The notes: generated from the letters alone by a model not told the origin. Positions 16,947 through 26,335 are shown, numbered from the stretch's first letter. The stretch is DNA of 64,000 nt from G965267425 sp965267425 (GCA_965267425.1 OZ253959.1:186001-250000); one strand, 5' to 3'. Translations and numbers: made by a program.

Positions 16947-18035
16947 ATGAAAACGCTTCTTTTTATTCCGGACATATCAGGCTTTACCAATTTTGTAAAT
17001 ACAACCGAGGTAGAACACAGCCAACATGTAATAGCTGAATTGTTGGAAATTCTCATTGATGCCAATAGCAATGACTTGCAATTGGCAGAAGTGGAAGGCG
17101 ATGCATTGTTTTTTTATCAAGAAGGAGAAATTCCTTCTTTGGAAAACTTGTTGTGGAAGGCTGAAAATATGTTCACGGCTTTTTACAGTCATCTAAAACT
17201 CATGGAGACCAACAGGATTTGCCCATGCAATGCTTGTTCTTCAGCTCCAGATTTAAATTTGAAGATTATTGCTCACAGCGGGGAAGTGCAATTTATTTCG
17301 GTTCAGGACAGCAGAAAACCTTTTGGATCGGAGGTCATTGAAGTGCATAGACTCATGAAAAATTCGGTGGAAGAGGAGAATTATATGCTTATTAGCAAAG
17401 AGTTATCCAAAGACATTGGGCTACCTGAAAATTACCGAAGCAAATTGTTTGATTTTCAGCCAGGGCAGGATGAATACGACGGGAAGACGGTATCTTACGA
17501 TTATTCCAAAATTGCACACCATGAACTTAAATTAAAACCCTTTGAACAAGTCAAAAAAGTTGACTTTGGAAACAAGAAGCCATTAAAAATGCAACATGAG
17601 TTTCCGGTTCCTGCCCTCGAAATGTTTGAATTCATAACAAACTATAAGTACCGATACGATTGGGTGAAAGGTGTTGATCAATTTAAGTACAATGAAAACG
17701 AAGTGACCAAGTTGGGCACAAAACATGTTTGTGTTATCAATGGAAAAGATTTGGATTTCATTGCAGTGACCAAAGAAGTAAAACCGGGACAATTGGTCTA
17801 CGGAGAACTGGCATTGAACCCTCCAATTGTTGATAAACTTTACCAGTTTTTTATCATCAACCCCTTGACGGAGAATTCTTGCTCGCTTGAATTGGAAGTA
17901 TATGCCGAGGCAAATAATATGTTGAAAAACGGGCTTATTAAACTGTTTGCTAAAGGATCGTTTAAAAAGAATATGACGCGTGTAATGAACAATCTACACA
18001 CATTGGTGGTCAAAGAATCCTCAAATAAGTCATAG
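16947..18035 (+). CDS. DUF2652 protein: class III cyclase-like domain fused to SRPBCC-like domain
   Basis: The chosen start is the ATG at 16947 (362 aa); a TTG at 16935 would overlap the promoter region. The N-terminal 190 residues have a class III nucleotidyl cyclase-like fold: LLFIPDISGFTNFV puts the first metal aspartate at D9, and VEGDALFFY the second at D52, 43 residues apart as in true cyclases. The purine-recognition lysine is replaced (EVEGD rather than KTxGD) and the catalytic asparagine position reads isoleucine (VIEVHRL), so classical cyclase activity is doubtful. A CxCxxC cysteine group (CPCNAC) follows the domain's middle. Residues about 215-350 look like a lipid-binding SRPBCC fold (HEFPVPALEMFEFITNYKYR). 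Function unknown; possibly a ligand-sensing pseudocyclase. Confidence 0.7.
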   Translation: MKTLLFIPDISGFTNFVNTTEVEHSQHVIAELLEILIDANSNDLQLAEVEGDALFFYQEGEIPSLENLLWKAENMFTAFYSHLKLMETNRICPCNACSSAPDLNLKIIAHSGEVQFISVQDSRKPFGSEVIEVHRLMKNSVEEENYMLISKELSKDIGLPENYRSKLFDFQPGQDEYDGKTVSYDYSKIAHHELKLKPFEQVKKVDFGNKKPLKMQHEFPVPALEMFEFITNYKYRYDWVKGVDQFKYNENEVTKLGTKHVCVINGKDLDFIAVTKEVKPGQLVYGELALNPPIVDKLYQFFIINPLTENSCSLELEVYAEANNMLKNGLIKLFAKGSFKKNMTRVMNNLHTLVVKESSNKS

Positions 18036-18158
18036 GCTTTGCTAAAAACGTAATTTTTTTACCTTCCGTTATTCCCTCATAACAATCAGAAAATCAGCAA
18101 TATAGTTTACAATTAGCACCATTGATTTATCAATAAATTGTTAATTCTGCCATAATTA

Positions 18159-18191
18159 TTTGCATAAATGATAGTAATACTATTATATTTG
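18159..18191 (+). promoter_or_regulatory. Candidate Bacteroidota promoter of the export operon
   Basis: TTTG (18159-18162) and TATATTTG (18184-18191) are separated by 21 bp, matching the TTG / TAnnTTTG arrangement and its 17-23 bp spacing. They lie 50 bp upstream of the ABC transporter start in a 205-bp non-coding stretch. No other promoter-like pair was seen there. Confidence 0.5.
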
Positions 18192-18240
18192 TGAGCGTTT
18201 GTAAATTATTCGCAAGAGATATTTTTAAGAACATCTAACT

Positions 18241-19962
18241 ATGCAAGCTACAAGTATTCAACTGGCGCCGCTTCAGCGATTTTTCAGATTGCTTAATGTT
18301 GACAGGCAAGAAATCCTCAGTATTTATCTCTACGCTTTTTTTAATGGAATTGTGACCTTGACTTTACCATTGGGAATTCAGGCCATTATCAATTTCATTA
18401 CCAATGGACAGGTTTCCACTTCATGGATTGTATTAGTGGTCATTGTCATTCTGGGAGTTGCTTTTTCTGGTGTATTACAAATACTTCAGTTAACCATTTC
18501 GGAAAACGTTCAACAAAAAATCTTCATTCGTTCGGCATTTGAATTTGCCTATCGCATCCCTAGAATGAGGTTTGAAGCAGTTCAGGATTTATATGTTCCT
18601 GAATTGGTAAACCGATTTTTTGATACACTTTCGGTGCAAAAAGGCCTTTCAAAAATATTAATTGATTTTTCTACTGCCACCCTGCAAATCTTGTTGGGAC
18701 TTATTTTGTTGTCAGTTTACCACCCGTTTTTTATCCTGTTTAGTTTGGTTTTGGTGCTGATAGTTTATCTGATCTTTAGATACATAGCACCAAAAGGACT
18801 GCTTACCAGTTTAACGGAATCTAAATACAAGTACGAAGTGGCGCACTGGTTGGAAGAGTTAGCCAGAACTATGGATACGTTCCGATTGGCGGGAAAATCT
18901 GATTTGCCATTGGGTCGCACAGATGAAAGAGTAGGAGACTACATCAGATCCAGAAAAGCGCATTTCAAAAACCTGGTGGTACAATTTATTTACCTGGTTG
19001 GATTTAAGGTCATCATTGCCGCTGGACTATTGTTAATCGGCGGATTGTTGGTGATTAATCAGCAGATGAATATTGGGCAGTTTGTTGCTTCTGAAATTGT
19101 CATCATCCTGGTATTGGCTTCTGTGGAGAAATTGATTTTGAGCATGGAAACGATTTATGACGTTTTAACTGCCATTGAAAAGATTGGAGGAGTTGCGGAT
19201 ATTTCATTGGAAAAAGACGATGGAGCTCCTGAATTAAAAAATGATCACCACGGATTGCAGATTTCAATGGAGGATTTGTCGTATAAATTCAAAGGGGATA
19301 ATCACAATAAACTTGACTCCATAAACTTAAAGATTAAACCGGGTGAAAAAATCTGTATATCGGGGGAGCAAGGGTCAGGTAAAACTTTTCTTTTACAAGT
19401 TTTGGCAGGATTGTATGAAGAGTATGATGGATTTATTTCCATCAATGCGCTTTCCTTAAACGGTTGGTGCAAAGAAGATTTACGATTACGCATAGGCCAT
19501 CATTTTGCCTTGGATGACATTTTTGAGGGTACCATTTTAGAAAACATCATTCTTGGTAGAGACATTGATTCTTCGGAAATCCAACAAGTTTTGGAAGCCG
19601 TTGGTCTCTCTGACTATGTTCGTCATTTACCCAAAGGACTGAATACTATGTTGGGTACTGAGGGAAGAAATCTACCAGGCAGTTTACGGCTAAAAATCTT
19701 GTTGGCAAGATGTATTGCAGGTGACCCAGGATTGATACTGCTGGATGATTCTTTTAATCAAATGGTGAAAAACGACCGGGATAGATTTTTGGGACATGTG
19801 AGAAATAGCAGTGCCACGGTTGTGGTAGTAAGTAATCTGCCGGATGTAGCAAAGAGCTTTGAAAAAATCGTCGTTTTAAAAGACGGTAAGAAACTTGATC
19901 AGGGTCACTACGATGAACTTTCCAATAATTCTTGGTTTAACGAATTGTATCAATTGAATTAA
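18241..19962 (+). CDS. ABC transporter, fused membrane and (degenerate) ATP-binding domains
   Basis: This 573-aa half-transporter has about six membrane segments (residues 25-310) and a C-terminal nucleotide-binding domain. Walker A is intact (SGEQGSGKTFLL, K381), but the signature LSGGQ is replaced by LPGSL, the catalytic glutamate after Walker B is aspartate (LILLDDSF, D502-D503), and the H-loop histidine is asparagine (VVVSNLPD). There is no N-terminal C39 peptidase domain. It heads an operon with an HlyD-type adaptor and a TolC-type channel, with 2 bp to the next gene. So it is the inner-membrane pump of a type I secretion-like tripartite system. Because of the altered ATPase motifs, activity may be weak or the protein may need a partner. 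Substrate unknown. Confidence 0.82.
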   Translation: MQATSIQLAPLQRFFRLLNVDRQEILSIYLYAFFNGIVTLTLPLGIQAIINFITNGQVSTSWIVLVVIVILGVAFSGVLQILQLTISENVQQKIFIRSAFEFAYRIPRMRFEAVQDLYVPELVNRFFDTLSVQKGLSKILIDFSTATLQILLGLILLSVYHPFFILFSLVLVLIVYLIFRYIAPKGLLTSLTESKYKYEVAHWLEELARTMDTFRLAGKSDLPLGRTDERVGDYIRSRKAHFKNLVVQFIYLVGFKVIIAAGLLLIGGLLVINQQMNIGQFVASEIVIILVLASVEKLILSMETIYDVLTAIEKIGGVADISLEKDDGAPELKNDHHGLQISMEDLSYKFKGDNHNKLDSINLKIKPGEKICISGEQGSGKTFLLQVLAGLYEEYDGFISINALSLNGWCKEDLRLRIGHHFALDDIFEGTILENIILGRDIDSSEIQQVLEAVGLSDYVRHLPKGLNTMLGTEGRNLPGSLRLKILLARCIAGDPGLILLDDSFNQMVKNDRDRFLGHVRNSSATVVVVSNLPDVAKSFEKIVVLKDGKKLDQGHYDELSNNSWFNELYQLN

Positions 19963-19964
19963 TC

Positions 19965-21323
19965 ATGTTGAACATCAGTAAAAATTCGGTTAGTGGGAAA
20001 ATCAATCCCCACTCTTACAATTCATTTGGACTGGTAGGAGATTACAAGTACCGCAAGATCTTTTCACGAATCATGGTGGGGTCAATGTTGCTGGTTATTT
20101 TGGTATCCTTTCTGCCATGGACACAGAACATTCGCTCAAGAGGTTACGTCACAACGTTGCAGCCATCACAACGACCGCAATTGATCAATGCCGTTATCCC
20201 TGGAAGAATTGAAAAATGGTTTGTTCGCGAAGGAGATTTTGTGTCCAAAGGAGATACCATTATGTTCCTTTCAGAGATTAAGGATGATTATTTCGATCCG
20301 AACTTATTATTACGAACGGAAGAACAAATCAAAGCAAAAGAGTCTACCGTGCGTTCGTACATGGAAAAAGTGAACGCGTTGGACGTTCAAATTGACGCAC
20401 TGCTTAAAACTCAAGAACTCAAAAGCAAACAAGCGCAGAACTACGTTCGTCAAATGAAATTAAAAATTCAGGCGGACAGCATTGATTATGTGGCGGCAAC
20501 TACCGAATCCAGAATTGCTGAGCAACAGTTGAAAAGACAAGAACAATTGTATAAAGATGGATTGAAATCGCTCACAGAATTGGAACAAAGGCGATTGAAA
20601 TTTCAGGAAACCAGTGCAAAATTAATAGGTGCAGAAAGCAAGTTGTTGAGTAGCAGAAATGAACTGATCAATGCTGAAATTGAGATGAATTCTGTCATCA
20701 ATCAATACCGTGACAAAATTTCTAAGGCCGAATCTGAAAAGTTTTCAGCGATGTCGAATATGTATGATGCGGAAGGTGTTGTCACCAAATTGCAGAACCA
20801 ATACATGAATTATTCGGTTCGTCAAGGGTTTTATTACATAACTGCACCACAAGAAGGGTACATTACAAAAACCTTGCGTTCAGGAATTGGAGAAACGGTG
20901 AAAGAAGGAGATAATCTCATGACCATTATGCCGGCCGAAATAGAAATGGCGGTAATGATGTACGTTGAACCAATCGATTTACCCTTGATCTCAATTGGCC
21001 AGGATGTACGATTTATGTTTGATGGATGGCCTTCTATTGCATTTTCAGGTTGGCCGGGATTGTCCTATGGAACGTTTGGCGGCAAAGTTGTAGCCATCGA
21101 CAATTTCATCAGTGAAAATGGAAAATACAGACTGCTGGTTTCACCGGACATGGAAGATCAGGAATGGCCGGATGGACTTCGAGTAGGATCGGGTGCTATT
21201 GGAATGGCATTGTTAAAGGATGTTTTTATATGGTATGAATTGTGGCGAAGATTAAATGGCTTTCCACCAGATTATTATGCAGCGGAAAATCAATCCATGG
21301 AAAAGGATAAAACGAAAAAATGA
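19965..21323 (+). CDS. HlyD-family periplasmic adaptor protein
   Basis: This 452-aa protein has one transmembrane segment (about residues 38-55), then a biotinyl-lipoyl-like half (NAVIPGRIEKWFVREGDFVS), a long coiled coil (about residues 110-285), and the returning lipoyl half and beta-barrel (ITAPQEGYITKTLRSGIGE, then EGDNLMTIMP). That is the layout of membrane-fusion proteins joining an inner-membrane pump to TolC. It lies 2 bp after the ABC transporter gene and its stop overlaps the start of the channel gene by 4 bp, so the three are one operon and likely one complex. Confidence 0.88.
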   Translation: MLNISKNSVSGKINPHSYNSFGLVGDYKYRKIFSRIMVGSMLLVILVSFLPWTQNIRSRGYVTTLQPSQRPQLINAVIPGRIEKWFVREGDFVSKGDTIMFLSEIKDDYFDPNLLLRTEEQIKAKESTVRSYMEKVNALDVQIDALLKTQELKSKQAQNYVRQMKLKIQADSIDYVAATTESRIAEQQLKRQEQLYKDGLKSLTELEQRRLKFQETSAKLIGAESKLLSSRNELINAEIEMNSVINQYRDKISKAESEKFSAMSNMYDAEGVVTKLQNQYMNYSVRQGFYYITAPQEGYITKTLRSGIGETVKEGDNLMTIMPAEIEMAVMMYVEPIDLPLISIGQDVRFMFDGWPSIAFSGWPGLSYGTFGGKVVAIDNFISENGKYRLLVSPDMEDQEWPDGLRVGSGAIGMALLKDVFIWYELWRRLNGFPPDYYAAENQSMEKDKTKK

Positions 21324-22741
21324 AAAGGTTGAAATCAAGGCATTTTCATGCATTGATCTTGTTATTTCTGTTGGTTTTTGAAGGATTTTCTCAAACCGAT
21401 AAAATATTTCAGCAAGATCAGTTTTTATGGTTTGTAAAGAACTATCATCCCATGACACGGCAGGCCAATCTTGTTGCGCAGCAAGGTGATGCTGCAGAAC
21501 AATCAGCCAGAGGTTCTTTCGATCCTGTGTTAGGCTCTTCCATCAACCAAAAGTATTACGATGATAAATCCTATTACAGCTTGATAGGAGGAGGATTGGT
21601 TGTGCCAACCTGGTATGGGATAGAAGTAAAATCTGGTTTTGATCAGACCACAGGAGAATTTTTGAATCCACAAAACAACCTTCCTGAAGGCGGTTTGTGG
21701 TATGCAGGTATTAAAATTCCCATTGGTCAAGGGTTGTTTATTGATCAACGCAGAACCACCTTAAAGCAAGCACAATTGTTTGCTGAGGCTACCAAAGCGG
21801 AGCAAATTATCATGTTAAATGATCTGTACTATAAGGCGTTACAGTCTTACTGGAAATGGGTGAATTTGTGGAATAAATTTCAGGTTCAGGAGGAGTCTGT
21901 GAAATTGGCAATGGAGCGATTTGAAGGTGTAAAAACATCATTTGAATTTGGCGATGCACCGGCGATTGATACGCTTGAGGCTTTTATTCAAGTGCAAAAC
22001 AGGATGCTGAAAAGAAATGAATCGGAACTAAAATTCAAGAATCAGACACTGGCCCTTTCAAATTTTCTGTGGTTTGAAAACAACACACCGCTCGTAGTGA
22101 ATGATAGTCTTGCCCCTCCCTTGATTGAGAATATGGACAGACAAATTCCCATGTCATTAGACAAACTGAATGAATACCTTCTCGAATTGGATGAAAACCA
22201 CCCGAAATTGATTCAATTGGGATTGAAAAGAGACATGCTGGACTTGGATTATCGTTTAAAAACGGAAATGCTCAAACCGCAATTGGATTTAAAATACAAT
22301 GCCTTAACTGAATCCGTAGGGTTAAATGAGAACTTTGAATACAGCGTTTCAGATTATACCTGGGGCCTGGATTTTAGAATTCCCATCTTGTTAAGAAAGG
22401 AAAGGGGAGAAAGACAAATTGCCAAAATTAAAGTTCAAGATATTGGATTTGAAAGGCAGCAGACATTGTTGGAAATCCAAAACCAGGTACGTGAGTTTTA
22501 CAACAGATTGCAAACAACTGATAATCAAATCGCAGTTTCATCATCAGCAGTTATCAATTATGAGGGATTGTTGAATGGTGAAAGACAGAAGTTTGACGCC
22601 GGTGAGAGCTCAGTCTTTCTTATCAATTCCAGGGAGAATAATTACATCAATTCCCGACTCAAACTTATCGACTTCCTGGCAGAGTACATGATTTATGATT
22701 CAGGTGTGTATTGGACCCTTGGAATACTGCATGAAAATTAA
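21320..22741 (+). CDS. TolC-family outer-membrane efflux protein
   Basis: The product has 473 aa with a signal peptide (about residues 1-24, ending FEGFSQ). Two repeated halves of long alpha-helices with intervening beta-strands make up the TolC/OEP fold. The typical channel-lining helical stretches are visible, for instance around SYWKWVNLWNKFQVQEES and the closing region INSRLKLIDFLAEYM. It overlaps the HlyD-type gene by 4 bp and completes a pump-adaptor-channel set. No substrate gene lies in the operon. Confidence 0.85.
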   Translation: MKRLKSRHFHALILLFLLVFEGFSQTDKIFQQDQFLWFVKNYHPMTRQANLVAQQGDAAEQSARGSFDPVLGSSINQKYYDDKSYYSLIGGGLVVPTWYGIEVKSGFDQTTGEFLNPQNNLPEGGLWYAGIKIPIGQGLFIDQRRTTLKQAQLFAEATKAEQIIMLNDLYYKALQSYWKWVNLWNKFQVQEESVKLAMERFEGVKTSFEFGDAPAIDTLEAFIQVQNRMLKRNESELKFKNQTLALSNFLWFENNTPLVVNDSLAPPLIENMDRQIPMSLDKLNEYLLELDENHPKLIQLGLKRDMLDLDYRLKTEMLKPQLDLKYNALTESVGLNENFEYSVSDYTWGLDFRIPILLRKERGERQIAKIKVQDIGFERQQTLLEIQNQVREFYNRLQTTDNQIAVSSSAVINYEGLLNGERQKFDAGESSVFLINSRENNYINSRLKLIDFLAEYMIYDSGVYWTLGILHEN

Positions 22742-22954
22742 TTCTCACGAATTCGCTGAGTAATCGTTTATTTGGCAACTTTTCTTCGTATTTAAGACAC
22801 TTATTCCTATGTGCGCTAGAAATCCTATGATTTCAACACAAGATTTATTGCATAAGTGTTTTGGAATTAGTCATTATTAGGTTTCTTTGCAAATTATTTG
22901 CTCAATGCTACGGCGTTGAAATTGCGATTGTATTAAAATAACCAGATATAAATT

Positions 22955-23926
22955 ATGAAAAGAGCATTGGTTTGTGGTGCCGGTGGGTTTATCGGCAGTC
23001 ATTTAGTTAAGCGATTGAAAAATGAAGGATATTGGGTAAAGGGATCAGATTTAAAATACCCTGATTTCAGTGAAACGGCGGCTGATGAGTTCATAATTGG
23101 AGATTTACGAGATCAACAAGTAGTTAAGAATGTAGTCAATGAAGGTTTTGATGAAATATATCAATTGGCTGCAGACATGGGAGGAGCTGGATATATTTTT
23201 ACAGGCGAGCATGACGCGGATGTGATGCACAATTCAGCGTCAATCAATTTGAACATTGCTCATCGTGCAAACGAAATGGGTGTTAAGAAGATTTTTTATT
23301 CGTCTTCCGCATGTATGTATCCAGAGCATAACCAATTGGATCCAGACAATCCAAATTGTACGGAAGATTCGGCTTATCCTGCAGATCCCGATAGCGAATA
23401 CGGTTGGGAAAAACTATTTAGTGAAAGATTGTACCTGGCCTTTGCCAGAAATTATGATATGGAAGTACGCATTGCTCGATTTCATAACATATTTGGTCCT
23501 GAAGGAACCTGGAGAGGAGGGAAAGAAAAAGCCCCTGCCGCTATTTGCAGAAAAGTAGGTGAAGCCGATAATGATGGAAGCATTGAGATTTGGGGTGATG
23601 GTAAACAAACACGGTCATTTTTGTATATCGACGAGTGTCTTGAGGGTGTAAGAAGATTGATGGAATCAGATTGGGAAGGTCCTGTAAACATTGGATCAGA
23701 CGAAATGGTGACCATCAATGAATTGGCTGAAATGGCTGCTGACATTGCCGGAAAGAATATATCACTCAATCATATTGAAGGTCCTCAGGGTGTTAGAGGA
23801 AGAAATTCTGATAATACATTGATTGAACAAAAATTGGGTTGGGCTCCCAACTTGCCATTGAAAGAAGGTTTAGCTAAAACTTATCATTGGATTCACAGTC
23901 AGCTTCAGACTGTTGCAGCAGAGTAG
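22955..23926 (+). CDS. GDP-mannose 3,5-epimerase-like nucleotide-sugar epimerase
   Basis: This 323-aa protein belongs to the extended SDR family. The NAD-binding motif GAGGFIGSH is near the N-terminus and the catalytic YxxxK is YGWEK with Y149 and K153. It carries the motifs that mark GDP-mannose 3,5-epimerase: AADMGGAGYI, RFHNIFGPEGTWRGG with EKAPAA after it, GDGKQTRSF, NIGSDEMVTINE and GVRGRNSDN. In plants this enzyme makes GDP-L-galactose and GDP-L-gulose from GDP-mannose for ascorbate and cell-wall synthesis. In a bacterium the product is likely for a surface polysaccharide. A glycosyltransferase gene follows 24 bp downstream. Confidence 0.85.
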   Translation: MKRALVCGAGGFIGSHLVKRLKNEGYWVKGSDLKYPDFSETAADEFIIGDLRDQQVVKNVVNEGFDEIYQLAADMGGAGYIFTGEHDADVMHNSASINLNIAHRANEMGVKKIFYSSSACMYPEHNQLDPDNPNCTEDSAYPADPDSEYGWEKLFSERLYLAFARNYDMEVRIARFHNIFGPEGTWRGGKEKAPAAICRKVGEADNDGSIEIWGDGKQTRSFLYIDECLEGVRRLMESDWEGPVNIGSDEMVTINELAEMAADIAGKNISLNHIEGPQGVRGRNSDNTLIEQKLGWAPNLPLKEGLAKTYHWIHSQLQTVAAE

Positions 23927-23950
23927 TATTCAATAGATCAACATTCGATT

Positions 23951-25180
23951 GTGTCCCACAATAAAGGAAAGGTTTACGTATTTTATCATTTTTACAAACC
24001 TGACCCAGTAGTTAGTGCTGTTCATTTTTCTGACTTTTGTGAAGGTCTCGTCAAACGTGGATGGGACGTTACCGTATACACAAGCAACAGATATTGCAGA
24101 ACCCCTGACAAAACCATCGATCCCCTGAGTGATACCATTGAAGGAGTTCATGTCAAAAGGATTTGGCGACCAAATCTCAATCAGGGCAATCATGTGCTCA
24201 GACTCATTAATTCAGGTTGGATGCAGGCGTCCTGGCTATTCAAATGCCTTTTAGCCAAAAAACCTGAAGCGTATGTTGTGGGAACCGACCCACAATTTTC
24301 GCAATTCATGTTTCCGTTTCTGTGGTTTATGTCTCCAAAATCAAAGCGCATTTTGTGGTGTTTTGATCTATATCCTGAAGCCATTGAAGCCGACATGAAT
24401 TCAGTCATAATCTCTGGCATATCTCGTGTTTTAAAACGGCTGTCAAAATGGAGCTACAAACTTGTGGATGTCATGGTGGATATAGGCCCATGCATGAGGG
24501 AAAGGTTGGATATATATCAACATAAGGCTGATAAAGCCACATTGGTGCCCTGGGCCCTCTCCGAGCCAGATGATCTCAAAGATCCGAAATTGGATGTCAG
24601 GCAAAAAAATTTCGGCGATTGCAAATTGGCTCTGCTCTATTCGGGAACATTGGGAAAAGCTCACGAATACAAAGGGTTTCTGCAATTGGCAAGATTGTCT
24701 CGTGAAGAAAATTTGCCCATTTCCTTTGCGTTTTCTGCCTCAGGCAATCGTTTTCAGGAGTTGAAACAGGAATTAACCGATGAGGATTCGAATATTAACA
24801 TTCTTCCGTTTGCAGCTTTGGAAGAATTGGAGGACAGGTTACTTTCTGCTGATGTTCATATGATGAGTTTAAGGGAAGAATGGGCAGGTATTGTGGTGCC
24901 TTCCAAATTTTTCGGCACACTTGCTTCAGGAAGACCCGTTTTGTATCAGGGGCCAGAAAATTCAGCGATTTTTCAATGGATTAATAAATTCGATACAGGT
25001 TTTGTTCTTGATGTTGGAAATGTGTCCAATACGTTGAATCAATTGAGGGCGCTAATTGATCAACCAGAAAAGCTCAAAGAACTCAACCAATGTTCAAGAG
25101 CAGCTTACCATCAAAACTTTTCTAAAGAAGTAATTCTGGACAAATGGGATGAATTGTTGTCAGCTCAACTGGACAAATAA
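23951..25180 (+). CDS. Glycosyltransferase, GT4-like (WcaI-like)
   Basis: The 409-aa protein has two Rossmann-like halves of the GT-B fold. The N-terminal part contains the acceptor-side pattern FYHFYKPDPVVSAVHFSDFC. The donor half has YSGTLGKAHEYKGFLQLA and the conserved glutamate region near SLREEWAGIVVPSKFFGTLA, including the KxFGTLASGRPV element typical of GT4 enzymes. The start is GTG at 23951, since no upstream ATG is available. It follows the epimerase gene by 24 bp, so it may use the GDP-L-sugar made there. The last 16 bp overlap the convergent DUF4287 gene. The sugar specificity cannot be read from sequence. Confidence 0.8.
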   Translation: MSHNKGKVYVFYHFYKPDPVVSAVHFSDFCEGLVKRGWDVTVYTSNRYCRTPDKTIDPLSDTIEGVHVKRIWRPNLNQGNHVLRLINSGWMQASWLFKCLLAKKPEAYVVGTDPQFSQFMFPFLWFMSPKSKRILWCFDLYPEAIEADMNSVIISGISRVLKRLSKWSYKLVDVMVDIGPCMRERLDIYQHKADKATLVPWALSEPDDLKDPKLDVRQKNFGDCKLALLYSGTLGKAHEYKGFLQLARLSREENLPISFAFSASGNRFQELKQELTDEDSNINILPFAALEELEDRLLSADVHMMSLREEWAGIVVPSKFFGTLASGRPVLYQGPENSAIFQWINKFDTGFVLDVGNVSNTLNQLRALIDQPEKLKELNQCSRAAYHQNFSKEVILDKWDELLSAQLDK

Positions 25181-25731
25181 GCGTCTTGTAACCATTGTTT
25201 TAGCTCTATATCAACTTGCGATACTTCTGTGATTCGCACCCGGTGACTGACCATTTGATTAAAACTGCCGGACACTTCAAGCCGCTCTGTTGATTCCGCT
25301 TGTTTATTATTGATGCCAACATCCACTCTATCTTTTGTTGAAGGTTGAACCAAAGCAAATTGCTTATTTCTCCTTAAGCTAACGTAAGTCCGTTTAGGTG
25401 CAATCTCCACGTCACTACCAAAGGATTGAACCAAATCTATGATGGCGTCATAAATGCTTTTTAAATGTTGTTTTGCACCGTCGTACTGCGCCGACACTAA
25501 ATCTTGCGTGTCTGCCACCGAACCTGCATCTGAACCCTTGGATTTATGTGCCACTAAATTGGCAAACCCATATGTAAATCCATGTTCACTTTTCAGATAA
25601 TTGATGATTTCTTTATGCTTTTCTAAGTTGGTAGATTGAACAATTTTTATCCACTCTTCCAATGGTTTACCCGTTTTTTCTTGCAGGTTTTTAAGCATTG
25701 AAATTTCCATGTCTTTGCTTTCCATAATCAA
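25165..25731 (-). CDS. DUF4287/DUF5655 domain protein
   Basis: The product has 188 aa from the ATG at 25731 (186 aa from 25725). The first 60 residues are a DUF4287-like helical domain (LQEKTGKPLEEWIKIVQ, then EHGFTYGFANLVAHK). The remainder is DUF5655, with a predicted DNA/nucleotide-binding-like alpha/beta fold (KRTYVSLRRNKQFALVQP). No enzyme motif is visible and the role is unknown. It lies between two unrelated units and overlaps the glycosyltransferase stop by 16 bp. A second DUF5655 gene is at 54524 in this window. Confidence 0.7.
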   Translation of the reverse strand: MIMESKDMEISMLKNLQEKTGKPLEEWIKIVQSTNLEKHKEIINYLKSEHGFTYGFANLVAHKSKGSDAGSVADTQDLVSAQYDGAKQHLKSIYDAIIDLVQSFGSDVEIAPKRTYVSLRRNKQFALVQPSTKDRVDVGINNKQAESTERLEVSGSFNQMVSHRVRITEVSQVDIELKQWLQDAYLSS

Positions 25732-25917
25732 TTACATTAAGCCTAATTCTGTTTTCTTCATTTTCAAAGTAGTCACAGCATATCGGGAATTAAATACCTT
25801 TTTAAAATTCCAAATACGTTTGAATATAACAGCTTAAACTTAGCATGTTCTATTTAGGAATTCAATTAAAGTAATCTTAAATGTTGTTAAAAAAGCAGAA
25901 TAATAAGGAGTTAGGTG

Positions 25918-25925
25918 TAAATTTG
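25918..25925 (+). promoter_or_regulatory. Candidate -7 promoter box (TAAATTTG)
   Basis: TAAATTTG fits TAnnTTTG exactly, 11 bp before the start codon of the HYC_CC_PP gene. The nearest upstream TTG is too far away (about 31 bp), so the -33 element is missing or different. If it is used, the leader would be only a few bases long. Confidence 0.4.
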
Positions 25926-25936
25926 TTCTTGTAGTT

Positions 25937-26335
25937 ATGCAATTGACATCAAAAATATCTGTTTGGATTTTTACAGCATTGTATTTCCTTATGTCAACGG
26001 GAATTGGATACAGCGCGCATTATTGCGGTGAAGAGCTGTTTAAATTTGGGCACATTGCCTCCGATATTTCCTGTTGCTGTGATGATGATGGTTTAGATGA
26101 TTGTTGTCATAACGAAACGTATTTTGTTCAGTTGGAAGATGTGCAACAAGTAACTACCAATGATATTCGATTAGATAGCAATCATGAAATTGAATTGTTG
26201 TTTACTGGACATGTGGATGACGAATACTTGGAATCAATAGGAGATTCAAGCGCGGATTTCGATGATTTTCCAGATCAACAAAGAGAATACCTTCCTTTAT
26301 ACCTTACCTATACCTCGTTCATTTTTTACGGATGA
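25937..26335 (+). CDS. HYC_CC_PP-type cysteine-rich exported protein
   Basis: The product has 132 aa. An N-terminal hydrophobic segment (residues 8-24) is followed by the HYCGEEL motif and a cysteine cluster (SCCCDDDGLDDCCHNE). These HYC...CC features define the HYC_CC_PP family, found in Bacteroidota next to copper-type transport genes. The following 70 residues are acidic without further cysteines. It is the first gene of a three-gene set with an HMA-domain protein and a TonB receptor. The likely role is periplasmic metal binding or handing over metal; the metal is not known. No lipobox is clear. Confidence 0.75.
   Translation: MQLTSKISVWIFTALYFLMSTGIGYSAHYCGEELFKFGHIASDISCCCDDDGLDDCCHNETYFVQLEDVQQVTTNDIRLDSNHEIELLFTGHVDDEYLESIGDSSADFDDFPDQQREYLPLYLTYTSFIFYG

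Noticed and set aside
22742..22954. Sigma-54 promoter (TGGCAA...) upstream of the epimerase
   Set aside because: The TTGC half is absent at the required spacing.
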